A model generated the notes under the pieces. It searched no databases. It had not been told where the DNA came from and worked only from the letters and a program-made list of their open reading frames with translations. Source: Lampris incognitus (lineage: Eukaryota > Chordata > Actinopteri > Lampriformes > Lampridae). Taken from it: a stretch of DNA of 64,000 nt. Position 1 is the first letter of the stretch. The number at the start of each line of letters is the position of its first letter. The position numbers and the translations under genes were made by a program. The DNA is taken from NCBI RefSeq assembly GCF_029633865.1, contig NC_079222.1, forward strand, positions 30,810,936 to 30,874,935, written 5' to 3'. Shown here one piece after another: positions 39,229 through 49,028 of this stretch.

Positions 39229-39545
39229 ATGGCTGAACAAGACATGAAGATTGAAGAAGCGGAACGTTACGATCGACGTTGGAATCTGAAACTTTTCAAT
39301 CTCCCTGAAGCTTTCAACAAAACCACAGACGATGCAAGGGAGCAGATCTTTGAGATCTTTGGCCAAACTGCTCCAGATGAGAAAAACAAACCAAGTTTTC
39401 TCATCGACACTGTACACCGGGGGCCCCAGGGAAGACAGAAGCGCATGTCCAGCAATAATTCAGTTCACCATGCGCACCTTCAGGCAGAAGGTGCGCATTA
39501 GAAGGTGCGCAGAAGGTGCGAACTATTCCTTTTCCGACATGTAAC
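39229..39545 (+). pseudogene. L1/Tx1-type LINE ORF1 fragment
   Basis: The first frame encodes EEAERYDRRWNLKLFNLPEA, and IDTVHRGPQ later. A +1 shift continues with IIQFTMRTFRQKVRI. These match the RRM-like ORF1 (transposase_22-type) protein of fish L1/Tx1 elements. A GAAGGTGCGCA motif is triplicated at 39486-39518. Broken and short. Confidence 0.75.
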
Positions 39546-39693
39546 GAATAAACTGATGCATACGGAGATTTGTTCGCTGAGTTTGATGTGTGGATTTGTT
39601 GATCACTTCAGATTATTGGCAATGGCTTACCTGTTTATCCTGTTTATTTTCATTTCCGAAATAGGTCATATGAGTTTAAATACTCTAAATAAC

Positions 39694-40322
39694 CCGGAAT
39701 GTGGTCAGGATGCAAGGAGTGGAGGTGACGAAGGCGTATGAGTTTAAATACTTGGGGTCAACTGTCCAAAGTAACGGGGAATGCAGGAGAGAGGTGAAGA
39801 AGAGAGTGCAGGCAGGGTGGAGTGGGTGGAGAAGAGTGTCCGGAGTGATTTGCGACAGAAGGGTACCAGCAAGAGTTAAAGGGAAGGTTTACAAGATGGT
39901 TGTGAGACCAGCTATGTTATATGGTTTGGAGACAGTGGCACTGACGAAAAGACAGGAGGTGGAGCTCGAGGTGGCACAGTTGAAGATGCTAAGCTTTTCA
40001 TTGTGAGTGATGAAGAAGGACAGGATTAGGAATGAGTATATTAGAGGGACAGCTCAGGTTGGACGGTTTGGAGACAAAGCAAGAGAGGCAAAATTGAGAG
40101 GGTTTGGACATGTGTGGAGGAGGGATGCTGGGTATATCATGAGAAGGATTCTGAATATGGAGCTACCGGGGAAGAGGAAAAGAGGAAGGCCAAAGAGGAG
40201 GTTTATGGATGTGGTGGGGGGAGGACATGCAGGTGGCTGGCATGACAGAGGAAGCTGCAGTGGACAGGAAGAGATGGAAAAGGAGGATCTACTGTGGCGA
40301 CCCCTAACGGGAGCAGCCGAAA
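39694..40322 (+). pseudogene. RTE-type LINE 3' fragment
   Basis: GVEVTKAYEFKYLGSTVQSN at 39714-39773, YKMVVRPAMLYGLETVALTK, then after a TGA at 40004-40006 the frame continues KKDRIRNEYIRGTAQVGRFG and WRRDAGYIMRRILNMELPGK. It ends CCCTAACGGGAGCAGCCGAAAGG at about 40322. The tail is not an AGT repeat. Confidence 0.88.
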
Positions 40323-40383
40323 GGATCAGATCAGAATTTACATGTCTGAAATAATAATAATTCATTCATTCATTCATTCATAC

Positions 40384-40543
40384 TGTAACGTGCATGGATA
40401 AGTAGACACGTTGGTCCTTGACTAACGGGTCGGACCCTTTAGTCGACTGGTTAACGTTGTCGCTTGCGGAGTGGAAGACACGGGTTCGCGTCCCGGCTGT
40501 GGCGGTTCCGGGACTGCCCCCCCCCCCCCCAGAATTCACTGCA
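40384..40543 (+). mobile_element. solo LTR of the miniature LTR family
   Basis: TGTAACGTGCATGGATAAG to ..AGAATTCACTGCA, 160 bp including an expanded poly-C. Flanked by ATAC on both sides (40380-40383 and 40544-40547). Carries the box-A-like TAGTCGACTGG (40440-40450) and box-B-like GGTTCGCGTCC (40483-40493). Confidence 0.72.
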
Positions 40544-40547
40544 ATAC

Positions 40548-41780
40548 TTTCTTGTACTTACTGAGGTCGTTCACTGTTCAGAAGAGTAAAGTTCACGTTC
40601 TTCTACTTCTGGGTAAGAAGTACTGCTGGCTGTACGAAGAGACTCCAACAAGAATATGCGCTAAATCTAAACCAGACTTCATCATTTGTAGACGTAACGG
40701 AGTTAAAAATGCACTTAATGTCTTTATTTCCAATTAGTATTTTTGAATTTATTCATCATTTAATAATTCTGTTAAGTATTTGTGAAGCTTATTGAGTTAT
40801 CATTTTAATTTACGGTTATTAGTATACCCTGCGGAAATGATGTTACTCGCGCCACTCTGTCTGTACCTTCTATGCTTCCGTACTTCCGCCTTCTCGCAGT
40901 GCCCTTCTACACTGATGAGGTGAGTTGTGTGCAATATGCTGTCGTGCTATTCCATTGTTTTCTTTGAAAAACGAACCGCTAATGGTGTAGCTTTTAATGC
41001 ATATTGTTTTGCTGCTAATGTGATAACATTAACCAGCGGTTTTATGTAGTTTTTACGGTTAAATAATGTTTTTGTCGAAGTTGTAGAAGTGTAGATACAA
41101 CGTGTTGCCGCCCTGTATAATGCGACTAAACGTGGTGTAAACTGTAAACTGTTATTTTGGATGTGTACGAGATACCAAACATTTTGGATGTGCAGAAGAG
41201 ATACCAAAAAATGTGTTGTGTTTTGTCTTCTGCGGGTTTTCCTTGTTAATTAAATGTTGTAATTTTCGTTGTCTCTGTTAGTAACCCAACCCCCATGCAC
41301 CTTTTATTTTGCCCACCGGGTGGCACTGTTTCTCCTTTTGTATATTTTTGCATGGTTCAATTTAAGTTTCGAAGAGGAGCGAGTTAAAACTTTGTTGTGA
41401 GAATGCGAGAATGAAATCTGACAATGCCGTATTGCATTGATGAGGAGCAGAGGTGCGGAAGAGATACCATAAAATGTGTTGTGTTTGTCTTCTGCAGGAG
41501 CTAATCAATGGTGGAAAACCACCCCTTGCGTAGTCACTTTTCATGCCCTACCCGCATCCGTTACATATATGCAGCAGCAACTTGTGAACGAAATGGACAT
41601 CCGTGACAAAAACACACTTGCAAGATTTTCACCCGCCGCCAACACGCTTTCATAAAGTTTCTGGCGTGTCTGCTCTTGAAGCGTCGCGTCAGCATTTTGT
41701 GGTGATGGCTTTGGTGTGTTTCCAGCACGAAACTGCATAGCATGTTCAGCTACTGCGCTCAAAACAAAATGTTGGTATGA
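40548..41780. other. unassigned; short internal duplication
   Basis: GAAGAGATACCA(A/T)AAAATGTGTTGTGTTT-type sequence occurs at about 41194 and 41458. A short signal-peptide-like ORF at 40837 ends at a donor-like GTGAGT but finds no compatible next exon. Confidence 0.4.
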
Positions 41781-42300
41781 CCCCCGGCTCTGCCAAATGA
41801 CGGAAGCTAAGCAGGTATGGACTTGGCTAGTACTTGGATGGGAGACCCCATGGAAAATGAGTTGCTGCCGGAAGTGGTGTTGGTGGGCCAGTAGGGGGCA
41901 GTCTTCTCCCTGGTCCCAATAAAAACAACAAATGTCACATTCTAGTGCCCCAGTGCAGTGACGGGGACACTGCTGTAGGAGATGCCGTCCTTCGGATGAG
42001 ACGTTAAACTGAGGTCCTGACTCACTGGTCATTAAAGATACCGTGGCACTTATTGCAAAGAGTAGGGGGTTGCAGGTGTCCTGGCAAAATTCCCAACCTG
42101 GCTGTCTCCATCTGGCCACCTAATCATCCCCCCATGTAATTGGCTCAAGCTGATGTGGGGTGAGCGTTCTGGTGCAAAATGGCTGCAGTGCATCACCCAG
42201 GTGGGTGCTTCGCATTTGCGGTGGTTGAAGTGAGTTACCCCCTTCAATGTGAAGCGCTTTGGGTGTCTAGAAAAGCGCTATGTAAATGTAATGATTATGA
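41771..42300 (+). repeat. 5S-rRNA-derived SINE (SINE3-like)
   Basis: GGAAGCTAAGCAGGTATGG-type sequence and TAGTACTTGGATGGGAGACC (41829-41848) are the internal promoter region of 5S rRNA. The body follows with GATGCCGTCCTTCGGATGAG, ACGTTAAACTGAGGTCCTGA, GTGGTGAGCG-type motifs and the TCTAGAAAAGCGCTATGTAAATG tail. Too diverged and too short to be a 5S gene. Confidence 0.85.
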
Positions 42301-42308
42301 GTCTCTTT

Positions 42309-42452
42309 CAGGGTGGCCCCAGCTCCATGCTGCCGGCCAGCTCCATGCAGCACAGCGGCCGTCACCTGCGGGGTTTCTCTCCAGAGACAGAGGCCGAGGT
42401 GGGCCCCAAGCCCCTGGGTAGCGGCCCCCCTCAGACAGCTGACAGGGAATGA
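42309..42452 (+). CDS. candidate terminal coding exon of an unrecognised gene
   Basis: TGAGTCTCTTTCAG precedes a GC-rich open frame, GGPSSMLPASSMQHSGRHLR followed by GFSPETEAEVGPKPLGSG and PPQTADRE, then TGA. Third codon positions are G/C-rich, unlike surrounding DNA, and no repeat similarity is seen. The acceptor sits directly after the 5S-derived SINE's tail. I could not find partner exons upstream and do not recognise the peptide. The minus strand is also open here, so this is tentative. Confidence 0.35.
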   Translation, partial: QGGPSSMLPASSMQHSGRHLRGFSPETEAEVGPKPLGSGPPQTADRE

Positions 42453-42749
42453 GCTCAACCACCAGTAGCCTTCTCCCAGTGGTCCACAGCAGTATATAGC
42501 CACCGTGTCAGCCATGGCTGGACCAGAATGCACCTGTGCCTTAGCCGGGACTCAAATTGGGCAGCTCATTATTGGTATTTATAAAGACGGGCGCCAGCCG
42601 ATGACTGACTCTGTCCTAAAGCCTAGCCTTACTCGAACCACCTCCAGGCCAGTGTCTTTACAGAAGCCGATAACAAATGGCGTTCTAACGGACCTGGTGA
42701 TAGGATGCAGCATGCCTCTTTCAATCACTGAGAACCAGCACTTCTGACA

Positions 42750-42895
42750 CTTCCATGCCATCAGTGTGTGATATGTGTGTCAGTGTGTGTGTGTGTGAAT
42801 TAATTTCAAAGGGCTTTGAGTGGCTGTTGCAGCTAGAAAAGCGCTATATAAAATGCAACTTGATTGATTGATTATTATTATTATTATTATAAAAT
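42750..42895 (+). repeat. retroelement 3' tail with (GT)n and (ATT)n
   Basis: GGGCTTTGAGTGGCTGTTGC, GCTAGAAAAGCGCTATATAA, TTGATTGATTGATTATTATT: a common fish SINE/LINE 3' end. Confidence 0.65.
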
Positions 42896-43529
42896 GTACT
42901 GTCACTTACATAAGTATCAGCATGCGAAGGGTCTGATCCCTTTGGCTGTGTCCCACACCAGACCGTATACTAGCTAAGTAATTAGAAATGCATATATGAA
43001 ACTTATTGGTACCATAGAATTAGGCCTACATGTCTTCAAGAGAATGATCTGTACCTTTCAGTACAACAAGGGGTGCCAGTTATTTTGCCCACCACATGTG
43101 ACTTCATGGCAAAACAAATCAATGCAGGGAACTTGCAGGGCATTGACAGCATTGCTGTCACACATTCCCTGCTATTTTGCCAGTGGTGTCCACTGGACCA
43201 CGGTGGTCTGCTTACCATTCATCTAGACAAGATTCTACAATAATAACCCCACTTCCATCAATACACCCCATCAGTACTGCTAGCTCATCCTTGTCCTCTG
43301 TCACATGGTGCTGCCGGCACGTTCTCTACATGGCCAGACCACAAATAGACCTGCTAATGGTTGTTTAGCTTTTCTTGCTTTATAGTAAAGACCCACTAGC
43401 AGCCAAAAAGGCAGGAAGACTTTTCTGAAGGGTTCTCCTTCGCCACAACTGCAGTTTCTAGAATGTTATTTTTATTTCAAGAGCGGTTAAGAAAGCCTAA
43501 ATTCTTTACCTGTTAATTTCTTTTTTAAT
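42896..43529. other. no recognisable gene
   Basis: Mixed sequence without a repeat or exon I can identify. Confidence 0.4.
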
Positions 43530-43953
43530 CCCCCCCCCCCTTTTTCCCTAGTTGTATCCAGCCAATTACCCCACTCTTCCGAGCCGTCCCGGTCGCTGCT
43601 CCACCCCCTCTGCCGATCCGGGGGAGGGCTCCAGACCACCACATGCCACCTCCGATACATGTGGAGTCACCAGCCGCTTCTTTTCACCTGACAGTGAAGA
43701 GTTTCACCAGGGGGACGTAGCGCGTGAGAGGATCATGCTATCCCCCCCCCCCCCAGTTCACCCTCCCCCCTGAACAGGCGCCCCGACCGACCAGAGGAGG
43801 CGTTAGTGCAGCGACCAGGACACATACCCACATCCGGCTTCCCACCTGCAGACACGGCCAATTGTGTCTATAGGGACGCCTGACCAAGCCGGAGGTAACA
43901 CAGGGATTCGAACTTGCAACGGAATAGACCACTACGCTACCCAAAAGCCCACC
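43530..43953 (-). repeat. SINE family A with deletion in the head
   Basis: Full copy except that the head lost about 25 bp between GGATTCGAACTTGC and AACGGAATAG. Flanks GTTAATTTCTTTTTTAA and GTTAACTTTTTTTAA are a probable target duplication. Confidence 0.85.
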
Positions 43954-44215
43954 GGTTAACTTTTTTTAACATGGTCTTTACTCAAAAAGGTCATTTTTTC
44001 ATGTTGTTGTATGTTGAATATACGATTAGTTGTGTTTGTTTCTGAATGTAGTGATCAGACGGCGTTGTCCGAGCTGCACGCCGGTCAGAGGTCACTGAGT
44101 GGAGGAGAGAAAATGGTGTGCTGTTTTAAACCCAAACAGACCAACTACAGCCAAGACAAGCGACTCTTTATATCTGTACACAGGAAAGGTCTCTTAATAT
44201 AGCAAGCGTTAATAT

Positions 44216-44255
44216 CCATCCATCCATTATCCAAACCGCTTATCCTGCTCTCCAG
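44216..44255 (-). repeat. SINE family B tail fragment
   Basis: ATCCATCCATTATCCAAACC to GCTTATCCTGCTCTCC, the 3' end of SINE B. The rest resumes at 44694 after an inverted piece and unrelated sequence. Confidence 0.8.
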
Positions 44256-44279
44256 CATCCTGGAGAGCAGGATAAGCGG
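44236..44279. repeat. 20-bp perfect hairpin made of SINE B sequence
   Basis: Arms CCGCTTATCCTGCTCTCCAG (44236-44255) and CTGGAGAGCAGGATAAGCGG (44260-44279), loop CATC. Confidence 0.95.
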
Positions 44280-44693
44280 CGGCCTCGCCTGGCGTTGACT
44301 CCTGTTTTTGATGTCGTCGTGTGGAGTGCAGGGAGGTGTATCGGGGGTGTCTAATGGCTGGGAGAGCTGGCTCTGGATCGGCTGGGAGGGCTTGGTCTGC
44401 TTCGTCCGGTTGCCACAGGGGGACCGCGGCCCCTGCCTGGAGCTGCGCCCGGGGAGGAGACACGGAGGGTGGCGTGACAGGACGCGTATTTGGGGCTGGC
44501 TGGGCTGGCTGCTAGCCGCCCATGCAGACCGGTGGCTCCGACGGTCATCCTGGCTGGCGTTTGTTCCCTTGGACAGTGATATTTTTTTGTTTTTGGATTT
44601 AATATGTGTTAGTTTGAATATGTGTGTTCTTATAGTTCTTGAATGTGTTTTTGTCTGTATGTTGCACTGATGTGAAATGACAAATAAAGTGTT
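44280..44693 (+). mobile_element. unidentified insert in SINE B, ending like a LINE 3' end
   Basis: GC-rich start with an open frame (44308-44670), then a T-rich stretch ending TGACAAATAAAGTGTTCCTG ATTC, which looks like a polyadenylation-like retroelement end. SINE B continues directly after it with CCTATCCCAGCAGTCATTGG. Confidence 0.45.
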
Positions 44694-44844
44694 CCTGATT
44701 CCTATCCCAGCAGTCATTGGGTGGCGGCAGGTGGGGAGACACCCTGGACAGGCCGTCAGTCCATCACAGGGCCCACACACACACACACATGCACACACCC
44801 CTAGGGGCTATTTAGTACGGCCAATTCACCTGACCTACATGTCT
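44694..44844 (-). repeat. SINE family B, middle part
   Basis: CCTATCCCAGCAGTCATTGG through the CA tract to TGACCTACATGTCTTT. Head missing. Confidence 0.8.
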
Positions 44845-45159
44845 TTTTTTCTTCAGTGTCACTGTATTCACAAAGTGTTTTCCTTGTGTTCATGTATACA
44901 ACTTGTACACAAGTATATAATGTATCCAATAATAAAATGTGTCAATACAAAATTACCTTCATCAGATACATAATCAATGAAATGTATCTAAACAAAGTTT
45001 ACATCAAATATTCACTTTTCAAAACCTTTTCACTTGGCTGTGAAACCAAATTCGTCTACAACACAACAACAGCAAAATAAGCAACGTTTGTTTCTTCAAT
45101 CGGATCTTTTTCTAGAAAATCTTGTAGCCGCTTTCACCCTCGCATATTTTTGTCTGTAT

Positions 45160-45700
45160 GCAATTGGATCTTGCTGTAATTGCCTTCGCCTGGAAGTAGT
45201 CTGGAAGTAGTCTGAGCCTCAGAGTGTTTCGATTTTCTTTTTTGGCCTGGCTTGTTCTCCTAAAGAATCCATGTTGTCATGGGTTTGGCATACTTCAGAG
45301 TTCTGCACGTGTTTGGCCACATTTCTAAACGGCCGTTGACAGATCTTGCACACATTGTGCATACTTCCAGTATATTGATCAGATAGACTATCCGTTGTGT
45401 GGTCCTCCTTTCTTTTCTTGAGTACATTTAGGCTGTGTGATGGAAACTCTTTGCTTTTCCTTCTACTAGCTGCCTGCACCCTGGCATGTTCGGCTCTAGC
45501 CCCTATGGGACCCGTTTCTAGGTTTTCTCATTCCTGGTAGCGGCCTGCTCCATAGCATGGTTTTTCTGTATGCAACAGAATCTTGCCGTAACTGCTTTCT
45601 TTTGGAAGTAGCCTGAGATTCAGAAAGTTTTGATTTTCTTTTTTCCCCTGGCTTGTTCTCGTAAAGAATCCATGTTGTAATGGGTTTCACATGCTTTAGA
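45160..45700 (-). repeat. tandem pair of an unidentified unit with zinc-finger-like frame
   Basis: Two similar roughly 130-bp segments (about 45163-45295 and 45570-45700) share TTTTTT..CCTGGCTTGTTCTC and AAAGAATCCATGTTGT. The minus frame 45219-45479 contains CKICQRPFRNVAKHVQNSEVC, a C-C..H-C-spaced motif. Family unknown. Confidence 0.4.
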
Positions 45701-47558
45701 TTTTATTTAATTAAATTAAATTTATTTTATTTAAGGGTTAATATGTACATCTGAAAGGTAGAGAGAAACTCGGTGACAAGGCTTGAACTGCATTGACTAG
45801 GCTCGGCGGTCTGCAGCCTGCGTCTGTTTACATCTTCACCGTTGAAGTGATGCGATCTAAGTGCCACGTTGTGTACAGTCCAATCAGTTGACCGCAGTCT
45901 GTGGCTATTTCTATCTGTTGTCTTTAATATCTCAATAGTGGAGCAGAGTGACGCTTGGTCAGGTTGAAGAGATCCTAACTTGTAGTTCCGGTTTACTCCA
46001 CCAGAGGGTGCTAAATCTCTGTATTTGAAACCCTCGGAATATTTTTGTTGCAAAGCTACTTTTAATATTCTGCATATAATAATAATAATAATAATAAATC
46101 AACCTTATATAGCGCTTTTCTAGTACTCATATACTACGGTTTAGTCTGTTTAAGGTATTTTCATCAGTGCTATTGGATGATAACAGATAACTCACGCAAC
46201 ACGTGAATTGCCCAAGTGCGATGTTGTACTGTTTGCCAATGTTTATGGGGAGGGGTTGGTGCGATGTAGTATATGAACCGTATTGTGAGTATTTATAACT
46301 CATGTCAAGGTGATACTCCAAATTTCCTTTTATATGTCTGTTGAGCACTGCAGTGATAGATGATTGCATTGCCCTGACTTCCCACCCCATCGCTGCAAGC
46401 TGTTCTTAAACACCTTAGTAGGGTTGTCCTGTACCATGCATGCAATGTATAGTCCCTCTTGTATGAGCGCAGGAGTAAAGATGGTTCTGTAGTTGTGATA
46501 CAACACACGTGCCCACTGTGTGGCCACGCCAAGTATTGTAGTCTGTCTGCAGTATTATTGTGCTATCATAATTTTGTTATTGCAATGGTCTTTTTCTTCT
46601 TCTTGGTATTCTAAGTCTGCGTCTTGTTTTTGAATTTTGAAAATGGCGGAACTGATGTTTTCGGACTATTCGTGTCTGTATTGGCCATTTTATTTGCAGG
46701 TCTATAGTTCGATTGAAATGTAAACGAACTATTAAGAGATGGCACACATCTGTCATTGTATCCAGTGTGGCGCCATCATTAGATGGGCTTAGATGCTCAC
46801 GTACACAACCACGTGGTGACTAGATCTACTTAGATGTTTAAATGAAAGGGACAACAGATTAGGTTTCACTATGAGGCAGCACATCTAAAATGTCCCCATA
46901 TTGAATTATACTGTCAGGTATTCCATCTGTTTCCTTGGAAATATCCCTTTGCCTACTGTGGGGTCAACGCCGGAAGGGAATAGGTCTGAGGAGTTTTGTG
47001 CTATGCTAGGTAGGATATGGCAAAACAGGTCGATCGACTGATGGGTTGAGTCTTCTGAATATCTTCTCTGGTGGGTTCATGCATGGGTATTGCACTTTTG
47101 GGTATTGCATTGTTCATGGGTATTGCACGTGCTAATCTGACAGGTGGAGTTAGAGGAACAAGGTTCCAGCACCTGAAATTGCGTGCCACGTGCCCCTGTA
47201 TCTAAACGGTAGATGACTACGTGTCATTACATCCAGCACAACCAATGCAGCTGCGCATGTGTCTGAGCCTACGTGTGCCGAGTGGGCAATACTCCTGACT
47301 CAACCTCCAAGTTTGTCTGAAGCCGTGACCACCGCCACACCACCCATGATGACTCTCTCAGCAAGCGTTTAAACAAAGACGCCTGCTATAACAACCAAAT
47401 ATCGTTTGAAATCAACCCTGCAGCCACAGCCTACGCTGTACACTCCCTGCATGTTTATTTTTTTCTACAAAACTAGAATTAGACCTAGTATAGTATTCCT
47501 GGAATTAAATCAGTGTTATCTATTTCTTGATATGAGTGTGTGGAGGTCTACACGTCAA
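45701..47558. other. no recognisable gene
   Basis: Contains (AAT)n and a CTTATATAGCGCTTTTCTAG retroelement tail at 46077-46125 (minus orientation). Otherwise unassigned. Confidence 0.4.
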
Positions 47559-47559
47559 T

Positions 47560-47675
47560 TTGACTCCGGTTCCTCCATTGCTCTTCATGTGCTTCCGGTT
47601 CCTCTATTTCGCTTCATGTGCTTCCGGTTCCTCTATTGCGCTTCATGTGCTTCCGGTTCCTCTATTACTCTTCAT
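47560..47675. repeat. 29-bp minisatellite, about four copies
   Basis: Unit GTGCTTCCGGTTCCTCTATT + GCGCTTCAT, with starts at 47589, 47618 and 47647 and one partial copy before. Confidence 0.92.
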
Positions 47676-47917
47676 GCGCTTACACATAATAGACATAGAG
47701 CTAAAACAAAGATAACACTATAAACATAAACATTCAAGTACTATGTACAGATATAGATGTATATAGAAAGTAACCTTATAACGGGAGGACAATAATGCAA
47801 TGGTGCAGAGTGAAACGATGCTGGAATAAATGTTAACAGGTTACTTTATATACGTGAGGTAGGTGGACCTGACAGAATATGCATATATACAATATACAGT
47901 ATATACAGCGTGTTTAA

Positions 47918-48330
47918 AATTTCCCCGCCTTTTTTCAGCCCCAGTTATACCAATTACCCCACTCTTCCGAGACGTCCTGGTTGCTGCTCCACCCCCTCTG
48001 CCGATCCGGGGAAGGCTGCAGACTACCACATGCCTCCTCCGATACATGTGGAGACACCAGCCACTTCTTTACACCTGACAGTGAGGAGTTTCACAAGGGG
48101 GACGTAGCACGTGGGAAGATCATGCCCCCCCCCCCAGTTTCCCCGACCGACCAGAGGAGGCGCTAGTGCAGCGACCAGGACACATACCCACATCCGGCTT
48201 GCCACCTGCAGACACGGCCAATTGTGTCTGTAGGGATGCCCGACCAAGCCGGAGGTAACTTGGGGATTTGAACCGGCGATCCCCGTGTTGGTAGGCAACG
48301 GAATAGACTGCCACGCCACCCGGGCGCCCC
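47918..48330 (-). repeat. SINE family A with internal deletion
   Basis: Complete ends. The tail side is shortened and the CCCCC..GTTTCCCC region lacks part of the middle. Head box B GGTTCAAATCC on the minus strand near 48268-48278. Confidence 0.85.
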
Positions 48331-48569
48331 AGATTTATTTTTGACAATGATATGTTAAAACTGTGTTTACACTACAGGACTAATATATGTATAAATACTA
48401 ATATATGTATACATTAGTATTTAGTAATTTGTAGGTACAACTGATGTTTGTTTGTTTATCAATTTATCAATCTGGAATAAGAGGTGAATGACATTATTGT
48501 TCACAGCTAACCAGAGGGGCAGAAAAGAAGTTAGGAGGCTATTTTATTCTTAAAATTTGTGTTCGATCT

Positions 48570-48661
48570 GGGACTGCAGATGCAAATTAGCTGCCGGCTA
48601 GCTCTGGCGCAGTTGTAAAATTGCGCGTTGTCCCTGTCAAATAAACAATAAACTAAACTAA
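48570..48661 (+). repeat. LINE-like 3' end
   Basis: GGGACTGCAGATGCAAATTA, CTCTGGCGCAGTTGTAAAATTG-type sequence, GTCCCTGTCAAATAAACAAT: a recurrent fish LINE 3' UTR end with a polyadenylation-like signal. Confidence 0.5.
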
Positions 48662-49028
48662 ACCTATTAGAATGAATGCATCCCATAAGTGACATCAAAG
48701 TAGATGGAGTAAAGAGTGTAGATGTTCAAAATAAACCTGACACAAGACAATTTTGATTCCATGAAAGCAAAAGCAACTGAAATATTTGCTAGGGCTTGAT
48801 GCTCTTTGTGAAGCAGAAATATAAAATTATCAGCATTTTAAAAGGATTTAATGATTTCTATGTTACATGAATGTGACTGAGGAGGAAACTTACTCTGTAA
48901 ACACATCATCTCTCTTCTGATTAGACTCTTACTGTAGAGGAAAGATATGGCACCTAGAAAACTCCTGTACTGATCTTATTCCCGTACGAAACCGTACAAT
49001 ATGTCTGTGGCATGATACAGTGATCATA

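Noticed and set aside
40837-41510. Signal-peptide-like short ORF (MMLLAPLCLYLLCF..) ending at a GTGAGT donor, followed by a TTCTGCAG acceptor at 41497
   Set aside because: Joining the two in phase gives a stop within two codons, and the surrounding sequence contains small duplications, so a secreted-protein gene is not supported.
41771-41850. 5S rRNA gene
   Set aside because: Only the internal promoter region is preserved and it is fused to a SINE body; it is not a complete 5S gene.
41541-42119. 192-codon minus-strand ORF
   Set aside because: It is the antisense of the 5S-derived SINE.
44145-44798. 217-codon minus-strand ORF
   Set aside because: It crosses SINE B, its hairpin and a CA microsatellite, so it is a chance frame through repeats.
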